IMG/VR virus record: IMGVR_UViG_3300009126_000233
Coordinates: 1-29,735 of that record
DNA: 29,735 nucleotides
From: a virus
Direction: 5' to 3' (one strand)
The translations under genes were made by a program, and so were the position numbers. Each line of letters starts with the position of its first letter. Position 1 is the first letter of the stretch. Under the pieces are notes generated by a model. It saw only the letters and a list, made by a program, of their open reading frames with translations. It was not told the origin of the DNA and ran no database searches. This document shows, in pieces, positions 22,823 through 29,735 of the stretch.

Positions 22823-24329
22823 AGTCTCCTAATGGCTCGTCTATGTTTTTGTTGTCGGGTTCTAATATCCAACCTTCTTCTTTAGCAATTCTATTTAGGT
22901 CTTCTTCTCCTACATTGTCTTTTGTACTATCACCTTCTGTTAGTTTTGCAACATTTAATATAGTAGGCGGTAAGGCGTCTAACCAATCAGTTAATATTTC
23001 AGGAAAGTCTTTTCGAATGTCTTTTCCTCTTCTTATATCGTATTGTTCGTAAAACGATTTAAAGTCTCTCCACAATGAAGTTTTAGAACTTGTACGTCTG
23101 TGTGGTGCATCAACATGATCTAAATAATCTATTAAACGTTCTATATTACTTCTTTCTATTCCTGTCCAAAGACCTTTATTATCTTGTGTGGCATACCAGT
23201 CCATAAGTTTCTTTCTAACATGAATTTTAATATGATCAGGCAATGCTAGTGGACTTTGAAAACTAGGGAAACGTAATAGGTTCAAAGTAACTGTTGGTGA
23301 CTTTGTATTTTTAATTAATTTAAATTCGTAAACATGATCTAAAAATTCTGTAATAGAGAACAAACACAAACTATTAATTGTCATCATTATATGAAGTCCT
23401 TCATAGTTAGCTTCAGTAATAATACGTTTCATATTTTTGTTCCAAGTTTTCCACACAAAATTATCTCTTACATACTCTTGCTGTTCTTTATAACACTCTG
23501 CGCTTGTGTAAACATGAAACTTCTTAATGTCTTGGCTTTTCTCAATTAAGTTATCTAATAGTTTCTTCTTACATATTAGGTTACTATTAATTGCCAAACG
23601 CATTTCAGGACGCGCTTTCATTTTATCAAACAGTTTCCAAGTCTCGCCGGACATTAACGGTTCACCACCTGTAACTCTCAGCTCTTCTAATTCGTCTGCT
23701 AGTCCACTATCCCACCAATCCCAGAATGCTTTGATATATGGATTTGTTTCAGGTGTTACTGCATCCCTTCCAAAAGGCTCTGTCCATTTACCATCTTGTT
23801 GAAAAGCGGCCGCTCCATCACTTACCATGTTTTGATACGGTCCATCTTTCTTAATATCTTTAGCCCATGTAGTAGAGAAACTTGCATTACAATAACTACA
23901 TGCTAAGTTACATACTCTATCAAATGCTATTTCAAATGTTTTTAAGTTTGTATTATCATTGAAGTCTGCGTTGTATGCTATATCTAATTGTTCGGGTGTG
24001 TATATGTTAGACTTAAATACTCTATCAGAAACTCTAGTATCTCCAGGTATGTCTTCTATCTTCCAACAATACTCACACTCACGTGGACGATCTCCCTCTT
24101 GCATCATCTTACGCATTGCTTTTTTATGTTTTGTATTGTGTATAGCTGAAGGATTTCCTTCTAACTCTACTAATGGAATTTTGTGTGCTGGAGGGTGATG
24201 ACAGCTGGCGGTTGTTCCACTACCTAACCAAGTAGTAGCGTTATACCATTTAGCACCACAAAAACTTGCAGACTTAGTGTCTAAGTTTTCTTGTCTCCAC
24301 TTAACTAGCTTTTTTACATCTTCAGACAT
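22812..24329 (-). CDS. Radical SAM protein 5, variant twitch (CHHP) type
   Basis: At 505 residues it is the longest of the six. The N-terminal cluster region differs from proteins 1-4: SFCGAKWYN (Cys24), then SCHHPPAHKIP (Cys43, two His) and ECEYCWKIED (Cys85, 88). So CHHP stands where proteins 1-4 have CC. The radical SAM motif CNLACSYC lies at 140-147, with RVTGGEPLM after it. It shares SCHHP, AHKIP, VTGGEP and the C-terminal YDIRRGKDIRKDFP with radical SAM 6, so the two are a tandem pair. The last 40 residues add an acidic tail not seen in protein 6. Confidence 0.9.
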   Translation of the reverse strand: MSEDVKKLVKWRQENLDTKSASFCGAKWYNATTWLGSGTTASCHHPPAHKIPLVELEGNPSAIHNTKHKKAMRKMMQEGDRPRECEYCWKIEDIPGDTRVSDRVFKSNIYTPEQLDIAYNADFNDNTNLKTFEIAFDRVCNLACSYCNASFSTTWAKDIKKDGPYQNMVSDGAAAFQQDGKWTEPFGRDAVTPETNPYIKAFWDWWDSGLADELEELRVTGGEPLMSGETWKLFDKMKARPEMRLAINSNLICKKKLLDNLIEKSQDIKKFHVYTSAECYKEQQEYVRDNFVWKTWNKNMKRIITEANYEGLHIMMTINSLCLFSITEFLDHVYEFKLIKNTKSPTVTLNLLRFPSFQSPLALPDHIKIHVRKKLMDWYATQDNKGLWTGIERSNIERLIDYLDHVDAPHRRTSSKTSLWRDFKSFYEQYDIRRGKDIRKDFPEILTDWLDALPPTILNVAKLTEGDSTKDNVGEEDLNRIAKEEGWILEPDNKNIDEPLGDYDE

Positions 24330-25701
24330 TCCATTCCTCCAGTAGATGTGCCATTCCAGGATATACTTTAGTGAAATCCTTTCCCCTTCTCATATCATAC
24401 GCCTTAATAAAATTAACAAAATCTTTTCTAAATTTTAATTGTGTTGGTTCTTGTAACAGGTAATCACACCAACGTTTTAATTGATCATACTCTTCTAAAT
24501 ATAATCTGGCCCACTTATCAGGTGAATTATACTTCAACCAACGTTTTCCTTGTTTTAAAAATATACCTACAAAATATTGTCTGTCATGTACATCTAACAA
24601 TGTTGATTGTAGGTGTGGAGGCCATCTTAAATAATTTAAACTAATAGGAACCCTATTGTTTTCTAAATTCTCATTAAACTCTATTCTTAGTTTCATTATA
24701 TCTTCTATAAAATTGTAAAATCCATGTAAACACAATATATTCAATGTTGTCATTATAGCAACAAGCGAATTTGTTTCTCTTAATACACGTTTACAGTTTT
24801 CATACCAGTAGCAATAATCAATTCCATCTCTAGCATACTCTGCATACTTGCCTGAGCTTTCAACACTTGTATAAACATCTATTCTATCCACTTTGTCTTC
24901 TAATTGGTTTATAGTATTAATTAGTTTGTCTATAAGTTTTTTATCTGTTCCTAAGTTAGTATTAATAGCTATTTGCAGTTGTGGTTGTGGATTATCTATT
25001 ATGTATTCTAAAGTTCTCCACACGTCTTTTGACATTGTAGGCTCTCCACCTGTAACTCTAAAGACCTTTAAGTGTGGCAAAACTTCTGGCATGTATTTAA
25101 ACCAAGCTTCCATATAAGGGTTCTCTTCACTACGCTTATATGGAAACTTACCTATACTTTTTAAATATTCTAAATCATGATTGCCGTTTTCTACAGGATA
25201 GTTACCGTGCTCTTCTATATCTTTCATCCATGTAGATGATATGTCTGGACTACAATAAGCACAGGCAAAGTTACATGAATTAGCAAACGATACTTCTAAA
25301 TATGAAGGATAAACATTGTCAGCCGGAGAACTGTTGGCAATTTCTTTAAATCTATCCCATGACCACCAATCAGCTGTTTTATAGTGTCTATCTGAAAAAT
25401 AATTTTTATCTAAGTCTTCTATTTTCCAGCAGTAATCACACTCTTCCGGTCTTACACCGTTAAGCATTTTTGCTCTTTGTTCTTTTTTAAATTGTGAATT
25501 GTGTAACGCTGCTGGATTAGCTTTTACTTCTTCTACAGGGATCTTATGTGCTGATGGATGGTGACAGCTGTGGTTAAATCCATTTTGAAGGTAAAGAGTT
25601 GTTTGTAGCCATTTAGCGCTACAAAACGAAGGACTGACTTTATTAATCTCTTCACGTTTTAGTTCTAGAACCTTTATTCTTTCTTCATTAGTATTGATCA
25701 T
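24322..25701 (-). CDS. Radical SAM protein 6, variant twitch (CHHP) type
   Basis: The N-terminal cluster region has SFCSAKW (Cys27), NHSCHHPSAHKIP (Cys46) and ECDYCWKIEDL (Cys88, 91). The radical SAM motif is CNFACAYC (143-150), with RVTGGEPTM after it. The sequence parallels radical SAM 5 through to YDMRRGKDFTKVYP near the C-terminus. This first radical SAM gene of the cluster is preceded directly by the stop of the methyltransferase-like gene (TGAATG). The substrate is unknown. A heteromeric pair with protein 5 is possible. Confidence 0.9.
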   Translation of the reverse strand: MINTNEERIKVLELKREEINKVSPSFCSAKWLQTTLYLQNGFNHSCHHPSAHKIPVEEVKANPAALHNSQFKKEQRAKMLNGVRPEECDYCWKIEDLDKNYFSDRHYKTADWWSWDRFKEIANSSPADNVYPSYLEVSFANSCNFACAYCSPDISSTWMKDIEEHGNYPVENGNHDLEYLKSIGKFPYKRSEENPYMEAWFKYMPEVLPHLKVFRVTGGEPTMSKDVWRTLEYIIDNPQPQLQIAINTNLGTDKKLIDKLINTINQLEDKVDRIDVYTSVESSGKYAEYARDGIDYCYWYENCKRVLRETNSLVAIMTTLNILCLHGFYNFIEDIMKLRIEFNENLENNRVPISLNYLRWPPHLQSTLLDVHDRQYFVGIFLKQGKRWLKYNSPDKWARLYLEEYDQLKRWCDYLLQEPTQLKFRKDFVNFIKAYDMRRGKDFTKVYPGMAHLLEEWNV

Positions 25702-26286
25702 TCATTTCTTACCAATTCCCATAAATCTTTTCAGCGGATTAGATTTACCATTTATAAAATCCCAAGGACCTTCATACGGTAACTCGTCCAAATATAACAC
25801 TTCGGTAAGGTTGTTTTTGAAGGCAAACAAAGATAATTCTTCTGTTGCTCTAACATGATCTTTTTCACTAAAATCATTATTACCTTGTATTATATAATGT
25901 GTACCCTTAGGTATATTATCAAACCACGTATCATATACTTTCTGACTAACGTGTTCTGTACTTGTATTTATTACTATATCAGGAGTGTAATCATACTGAT
26001 ACTTAGACATACAACCACCCCAAGTAGTATATTTTTGAGCACACCACTCTAAATAAAATTCTTGCTTATCAATACATGTAATATCCTCAATGGTTAACAT
26101 GTCAGCTAATACGCCATACCATGATCCAAAGATAATACATGACTGGGCTCGAGGAAAATGATAATTCAACTCATCTACTAACCAAGCTTTTGCATTTATT
26201 TGACTTGGCCAAAAGCAATCAAGTCCGTCTGGGTGTGTTCTAATTAATTCCATCCACCGTTCTAATTGTGTAGTGTTAAAGTTCAT
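25702..26286 (-). CDS. Methyltransferase-like (Rossmann) protein
   Basis: Residues 50-60 read CIIFGSWYGVL, a shortened glycine-rich motif I, followed by DITCIDK, where Asp73 would sit at the end of strand 2, and DIVINTSTEHV (103-113), which resembles the motif IV region seen in some phage class I methyltransferases. The N-terminus is Trp-rich with a possible substrate pocket (DGLDCFWPSQINAKAWLVDE). The substrate is unknown. Overlap of 11 bases with SGNH hydrolase 2 upstream and a directly adjoining radical SAM gene downstream place it in the modification cluster. Confidence 0.65.
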   Translation of the reverse strand: MNFNTTQLERWMELIRTHPDGLDCFWPSQINAKAWLVDELNYHFPRAQSCIIFGSWYGVLADMLTIEDITCIDKQEFYLEWCAQKYTTWGGCMSKYQYDYTPDIVINTSTEHVSQKVYDTWFDNIPKGTHYIIQGNNDFSEKDHVRATEELSLFAFKNNLTEVLYLDELPYEGPWDFINGKSNPLKRFMGIGKK

Positions 26287-26890
26287 TTTCTATTTTCCTT
26301 GCTATGTTTTGCATTGATTCTGGACCTGGGTGTTTTCCATCTGCAGAGTAATCTAATTTTTCAACTAGAAGTTCGTCTCTGTTTAAGTTAAACCAAGACC
26401 ACTCAAATAATTTTGTATTTCCTCTACACATTAGTTGAGTTGAGTCTATTACTAATTTACTATATTCAATTAAGTTTGTTTCATTTCTTTCCATAAAGTC
26501 TGTATATGGTTTGCCACTCCAGTGGCCAATATTATCAACATGAACATTAGGTTCAACATGACTGTATCTAAAGTCTGCTATTCTAAATGGAGAGGTCCAA
26601 CCCATAACAACCATATATGGCCAACCATGATCTTTAACTTGATCAATTAATTTCATCCACATATGGAAATTAGATTCTGCGGGATACGCAAAATTGTTTA
26701 CTGTTCTATCTGTTTTAATAACATTGTGTAATTTTTGTTCATCTTCTAACTCATGTCCCCAGGTTGTTGACTCACCAAACAAAGCAATTGAGCTACTCCA
26801 ATTATCGTAATTTGGTAAATGACGTTTTAGGTTTCCTTTAGTGCCTGCTATAGGTTTGTAAAATCTTCCATTCCAACCAACGTTCTTCAT
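26276..26890 (-). CDS. SGNH-like hydrolase/esterase 2
   Basis: ATG 26890 is chosen because it overlaps the upstream stop as ATGA; an earlier GTG at 26896 gives two more residues. Block I is LFGESTTWG (Gly39-Glu40-Ser41, nucleophile Ser41), followed by NFAYPAESN, VVMGWTSPFR and the C-terminal DGKHPGPES (Asp184, His187), the canonical D-x-x-H of the family. This would be a de-acylase or acyl transferase on a sugar or lipid. Both SGNH proteins of the cluster share the GW-[ST]-[DS]-P-x-R segment, suggesting common ancestry. Confidence 0.72.
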   Translation of the reverse strand: MKNVGWNGRFYKPIAGTKGNLKRHLPNYDNWSSSIALFGESTTWGHELEDEQKLHNVIKTDRTVNNFAYPAESNFHMWMKLIDQVKDHGWPYMVVMGWTSPFRIADFRYSHVEPNVHVDNIGHWSGKPYTDFMERNETNLIEYSKLVIDSTQLMCRGNTKLFEWSWFNLNRDELLVEKLDYSADGKHPGPESMQNIARKIENEL

Positions 26891-27471
26891 AGCCACACCA
26901 CGTTATTTTTAGGTGTCCATTCATAATCGTCATTATCTACGTCAACATAATAAACGTTCTGTAAAAACTCCGATCCTGGATCTACATCAAAACGAAATCT
27001 CTCTTCTTTTTTTATTCTTTTAAATGAATCTAAACGATAGGGTTCTTTACTATGTCCTGGCACATACCTTTTGTGTTCATATAAGGCATTCATCGCTTTT
27101 GCATTAACATCATGTGTCATATACTGTATTTTAAATCCATCTTCTTTTGCTTTATTTAAACAATAGTCCCAGAAGTAAAATCCTAATTGGTTGTGTCTAA
27201 ACTCTTTTAATATGTGTAAACGACATACCCTAACTGCTATATCAGGTGTGCCCATGTAAGTATCTGGCTCGTAAGAACAAAACCCTGCAATTTTATCAAA
27301 TTTATCATAACGACTATTGCACGTTATAAGTAAAGGTGTTCCGGGTGTTGTCTTTACGTCATATTTGTCTGGAGTAATAGATGTATTACCTTCTTCTAGT
27401 GCCTCTTCTTGAATTCGTTTAACTACTGACTCAAGTTCTGTGCCTTTTATGTTGTCTATAATCTTATGCAT
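26887..27471 (-). CDS. GNAT-like N-acetyltransferase
   Basis: The core pattern of GNAT enzymes can be seen: a strand AVRVCRLHILKEFR, then HNQLGFYFWDYCLNKAKEDG as the acetyl-CoA pyrophosphate loop and helix, then YMTHDVNAKAMNALYEHKRYV, where Asn, Ala and Tyr match motif B. The N-terminal part supplies the usual first strands and GFCSYEP. The C-terminal 50 residues are acidic and aromatic. The acceptor is unknown. It overlaps the Asp-hydroxylase-like gene by 16 bases and SGNH hydrolase 2 by 4. Confidence 0.62.
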   Translation of the reverse strand: MHKIIDNIKGTELESVVKRIQEEALEEGNTSITPDKYDVKTTPGTPLLITCNSRYDKFDKIAGFCSYEPDTYMGTPDIAVRVCRLHILKEFRHNQLGFYFWDYCLNKAKEDGFKIQYMTHDVNAKAMNALYEHKRYVPGHSKEPYRLDSFKRIKKEERFRFDVDPGSEFLQNVYYVDVDNDDYEWTPKNNVVWL

Positions 27472-28112
27472 TCAAAATCTTTTTGTCCATCTATAGATGC
27501 TATTAAATAATGCCTTAAATCATTTCCCTTATGATATACTGCATGTTTATATCCTATATTAAGAAAATAACATCTTTTCATCTTCATTTCAACTACTTTG
27601 TGTTCTCCATTTACCCAAAAATGATTTTCAACACCTTTGTTGCCACTTATAGGTATAATAACCCTCATAGCATAAGTTGTATTGTAATCTATGTGTGGTG
27701 GTACTTCACCACCAGGTCTCATTCGAGAGTAACGAACCCGTATCAACTTATCTTGGAAAGCTCCGTTGAGATGTTGTTGTAGTGGGGAGTCCTTATAAAA
27801 ATCTACGGGTTCGTCCCAATTATGTTCGTCCATAGAGAACGGAATCTTGCGTGAAATTTTGTCTTTTGTTGTATATGCTGAGGCGTCTTCTAATTCTTCT
27901 TGCTTACGACATTCTGTTAAATGAAATGTTTCTACGGCCTTATATGTATCATTTGCAATTGAATTACTAGCTACTGCTAAGCCTCTATGTGATGTGAAAT
28001 TATCTTGCCACCTGTCATAATGTTCCCACAGAAAATCTTCTATGAGATTGTAATCTAGTTCTATTGGTAGTTCGGCAATATATGGATAATGCCTTTTGTT
28101 ATATCTTGACAT
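27456..28112 (-). CDS. Aspartyl/asparaginyl beta-hydroxylase-like 2OG oxygenase
   Basis: ATG 28112 is chosen over a TTG at 28121. Iron ligands are VPPHIDYN (His140, Asp142) and a distal His in NIGYKHAVYH (His190), with Arg200 in DLRHYLIASI for 2-oxoglutarate. The spacing and the RYSRMRPGG segment match Asp/Asn hydroxylase-type proteins. It would hydroxylate a peptide or small acceptor. It follows the second desaturase with a 14-base overlap, the same order as at 2449-3653. Confidence 0.82.
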   Translation of the reverse strand: MSRYNKRHYPYIAELPIELDYNLIEDFLWEHYDRWQDNFTSHRGLAVASNSIANDTYKAVETFHLTECRKQEELEDASAYTTKDKISRKIPFSMDEHNWDEPVDFYKDSPLQQHLNGAFQDKLIRVRYSRMRPGGEVPPHIDYNTTYAMRVIIPISGNKGVENHFWVNGEHKVVEMKMKRCYFLNIGYKHAVYHKGNDLRHYLIASIDGQKDFECIRL

Positions 28113-28839
28113 CCCGATCAATCATCCTAATAAGTTGGCCGCCAAGGTCTAAAGGATGCCAAATAACTCTTCTGGCGGTCCTATGATGTACTTCGTGAAA
28201 ACCTTCACCCAATGTTAATAAACCTACCCACATATCACTATGAGCTTTTCTTCCTCTATGTGAAAATGTGAATACCAATGACCCTATCATTTTAGCAAAC
28301 CCTGCTGGTATAAGCCAGGCGTATAATAGTGCATAAGGATCTATAATAGTTAATAGTAATGCCCAAACACCAACGACTTGCCAATAATATTTAACTTGGT
28401 TTCTGTGTAATTTGTCTTTTAATAAATCTTTAACAAACTTAAAGTTTATGTCTATAAGAACTTGGCCAAAGTACGCTAACATTAAACCTCTATAATAAGG
28501 TGAGTGAGGATCTTTTGGTGTGTCACTATATTTGTGATGTTCCCTATGATTAGCTGCCCATGTAAGAGCAGGGCCTATCATCATTACATGAGGGCCGAAC
28601 ATTAATACATATTCAAACCATCTAGGGCATTTAAAATTTCTGTGTGAGAAATATCTGTGATATCCCATTGTAACACCCAACATAATATAACAATACATGC
28701 CAACTGCAATTGCTACTGTAGCAGGTGTCCAATTAAATAAGAATAAAGAGAGAATAGCGGTTACTTGAGCTGTAAGTTGTCCTATTAATAAGGTTACCGG
28801 TGCCCACGATTTGTTTTGTTTAAATACTGCTTTTCTCAT
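28099..28839 (-). CDS. Second membrane fatty acid desaturase
   Basis: Three histidine boxes are complete: HRYFSH (61-66), HREHH (98-102) and HEVHH (215-219). Hydrophobic helices lie near residues 12-58 and 155-190. At 246 residues it is the size of compact acyl-CoA desaturases. It is clearly related to but distinct from the desaturase at 2952-3653. It starts in a 4-base overlap with the small membrane protein and is followed by the Asp-hydroxylase-like gene. Lipid desaturation in the host membrane, or of an acyl group handled by the cluster, is inferred. Confidence 0.9.
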   Translation of the reverse strand: MRKAVFKQNKSWAPVTLLIGQLTAQVTAILSLFLFNWTPATVAIAVGMYCYIMLGVTMGYHRYFSHRNFKCPRWFEYVLMFGPHVMMIGPALTWAANHREHHKYSDTPKDPHSPYYRGLMLAYFGQVLIDINFKFVKDLLKDKLHRNQVKYYWQVVGVWALLLTIIDPYALLYAWLIPAGFAKMIGSLVFTFSHRGRKAHSDMWVGLLTLGEGFHEVHHRTARRVIWHPLDLGGQLIRMIDRDVKI

Positions 28840-29141
28840 TGGTCTTTTACTCTGGATCGAAACTTACGAACTGAACCATCATAAAATAACATACGAGTCC
28901 ACGGGGTCCCCCTTCTCATTCTGGGGACTGTGTATTCCCAACCTTGACCGTACCTGTCTATCCATATGACATGGTAGCCTATCCAACGATTGCTTGGATA
29001 CCACTTTGCACGACCTCCCTCCATGATCAATCTTTCTAACGTCCAAAAATAACAATTATTCTTCTTAGTAAAGAGCCTGACGGGCCAAGACCAGAAGAAA
29101 ATTAACATTAGGAAGAAGGTAAATAATACTCTATATTTCAC
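28836..29141 (-). CDS. Small membrane-anchored basic protein (101 aa)
   Basis: This is the first gene of the 17-gene unit. The start is GTG at 29141, and an AAGGAA lies 15 bases upstream, rather far. Residues 5-22 form a hydrophobic anchor (VLFTFFLMLIFFWSWPV). The remainder is basic and aromatic (RMRRGTPWTRMLFYDG) with a likely small beta-sheet fold. No known motif was found. Its place before the desaturase suggests a membrane-side partner of the pathway, though this is only positional. Confidence 0.65.
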   Translation of the reverse strand: MKYRVLFTFFLMLIFFWSWPVRLFTKKNNCYFWTLERLIMEGGRAKWYPSNRWIGYHVIWIDRYGQGWEYTVPRMRRGTPWTRMLFYDGSVRKFRSRVKDQ

Positions 29142-29170
29142 TACGTCTAATTTCGTTCCTTATATAGAAG

Positions 29171-29178
29171 TATTTATA
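29171..29178 (-). promoter_or_regulatory. T4-type late promoter of the 17-gene cluster
   Basis: Exact TATAAATA on the minus strand. The predicted +1 near 29165 gives a 24-base leader. No other promoter was recognised downstream until 12068-12075. Confidence 0.65.
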
Positions 29179-29263
29179 GTGGAATCAAAAGTGTTTTAAC
29201 ATCTCTCTCATAGAGATTTATAATAGTTTGTTGCTTCTTTTGCTTCTTTTGGTATTAAATTTT

Positions 29264-29271
29264 TATAAATA
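29264..29271 (+). promoter_or_regulatory. T4-type late promoter of the Thr-Asn repeat protein
   Basis: Exact TATAAATA on the plus strand. Predicted +1 near 29277, about 67 bases before ATG 29344. It is divergent from the cluster promoter 85 bases away. Confidence 0.65.
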
Positions 29272-29343
29272 GTGTAACTTACATTATTTCTTTGTCATAA
29301 ATCTTGAAAGTGCGAAATATCTAATTTAGGGGACAAAAGAAAA

Positions 29344-29735
29344 ATGAAAAGAATACTGACAGTCGTGGCCGTTATGGGCATGTTCTTATCAGGAAACGTG
29401 TTTGCTGATCAAACAGGAAACTGTACAGCCGGTACAGAATTTTGTGAAGACAACAATCAGACTACAACATCAACGTCAACGAACACGAATACGAACACCA
29501 ATACCAATACCAATACGAACACCAACACGAACACCAACACTAGCACTTCAACAGCGACGAATACGAACACGAATACGAATACGTCCACGAATACGAACAC
29601 TAATAATAACACCAACGTGAACACGAATACGAACACGAATACTAGCACGAATACCAATAATAACACCAACGTGAACACGAATACTAGCACGAATACCAAC
29701 ACGAATACGAATACGAATACCAACTCAAATACCAA
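29344..29735 (+). CDS. Secreted Thr-Asn repeat protein (3'-partial)
   Basis: The frame runs off the right edge after 130 codons. Residues 1-21 form a Sec signal peptide (MKRILTVVAVMGMFLSG, cleavage after VFA). A short acidic segment with Cys27 and Cys34, which could form a disulfide, follows. From residue 46 the protein is almost only Thr and Asn in alternation, with Ser, Ala or Val interruptions. Such low-complexity TN stretches suggest an extended, possibly glycosylated surface or extracellular protein. Its divergent late promoter next to the modification cluster makes it a candidate substrate, but there is no direct evidence. Ribosome binding is not obvious; GGGGACAAAAGAAAA precedes the start. 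Confidence 0.65.
   Translation, partial: MKRILTVVAVMGMFLSGNVFADQTGNCTAGTEFCEDNNQTTTSTSTNTNTNTNTNTNTNTNTNTNTSTSTATNTNTNTNTSTNTNTNNNTNVNTNTNTNTSTNTNNNTNVNTNTSTNTNTNTNTNTNSNT
29479..29735 (+). repeat. Degenerate hexamer repeat encoding Thr-Asn
   Basis: A degenerate AAYACN hexamer (Asn-Thr) repeats throughout. A longer unit is nested in it: 29 bases at 29602-29630 recur exactly at 29656-29684, a 54-base (18-residue) offset. The array continues past the window. Confidence 0.85.

Noticed and set aside
29457-29735. Minus-strand ORF of repeated Phe-Val-Leu residues
   Set aside because: It is the complement of the Thr-Asn repeat frame, which has a signal peptide and a late promoter; a pure FV repeat protein is not credible.
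29479-29735. Possible CRISPR-like or origin iteron array
   Set aside because: The repeats are short degenerate hexamers in phase with codons and lack unique spacers, so they are a coding repeat.

Overview
The window looks like part of the genome of a T4-like contractile-tailed phage (myovirus), most likely from a marine, AT-rich host. The anchors are the adjacent T4 core genes 33, 59 and 32 (late-transcription coactivator, helicase loader, single-stranded DNA-binding protein), a T4-type lysozyme, a phage-type ATP-dependent DNA ligase, a PD-(D/E)XK nuclease and several exact copies of the T4 late-promoter octamer TATAAATA. The overall AT-richness and the accessory genes (N-terminal-twitch radical SAM proteins, 2OG-Fe(II) oxygenases, fatty acid desaturases, a carbamoyltransferase) resemble marine T4-like phages of the pelagiphage/cyanophage type. 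The host assignment is inference. No tRNA, integrase, transposase or CRISPR array was seen.

Layout. (1) 2-1341, plus strand: the end of a glycine-zipper-rich virion-type protein and a tiny membrane ORF, converging on the next block. (2) 3653-1286, minus strand: desaturase, two 2OG oxygenases and lysozyme, behind a late-like promoter. (3) 7041-3711, minus strand: sugar-nucleotide epimerase, gp33, methyltransferase, gp59 and gp32, behind a good sigma70-type promoter and ending in a clear hairpin terminator. (4) 7066-8622: a divergent late region, with a secreted SleB-like cell wall hydrolase on the minus strand and four small membrane or lipoprotein ORFs on the plus strand. (5) 11271-8667, minus strand: an early-type operon with a near-consensus sigma70 promoter, two small unknowns, DNA ligase, a Cys-rich miniprotein and a nuclease. 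(6) 12061-11433: two small unknown proteins. (7) 29141-12078, minus strand: 17 genes without gaps and mostly with overlapping ends, behind one exact late promoter. In order of transcription they are a small membrane protein, desaturase, Asp/Asn-hydroxylase-like oxygenase, GNAT-like protein, SGNH hydrolase, methyltransferase-like protein, three radical SAM proteins, a miniature ABC-type ATPase, an unknown protein of unusual base composition, three more radical SAM proteins, a large tandem-module glycosyltransferase-like protein, a NodU/TobZ-type carbamoyltransferase and a second SGNH hydrolase. (8) 29344 to the right edge, plus strand: a secreted Thr-Asn repeat protein.

How it fits together. 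The sigma70-like promoters sit before replication and nucleic-acid genes, and the late octamers sit before lysis, accessory and secreted-protein genes, as expected for T4-type temporal control. The most unusual part is block 7. Six radical SAM enzymes, falling into three paralogue pairs, are translationally coupled to sugar- and acyl-modifying enzymes. This reads as one late-expressed chemical modification pathway, perhaps for a glycan, lipid or peptide. Its substrate cannot be read from the sequence.
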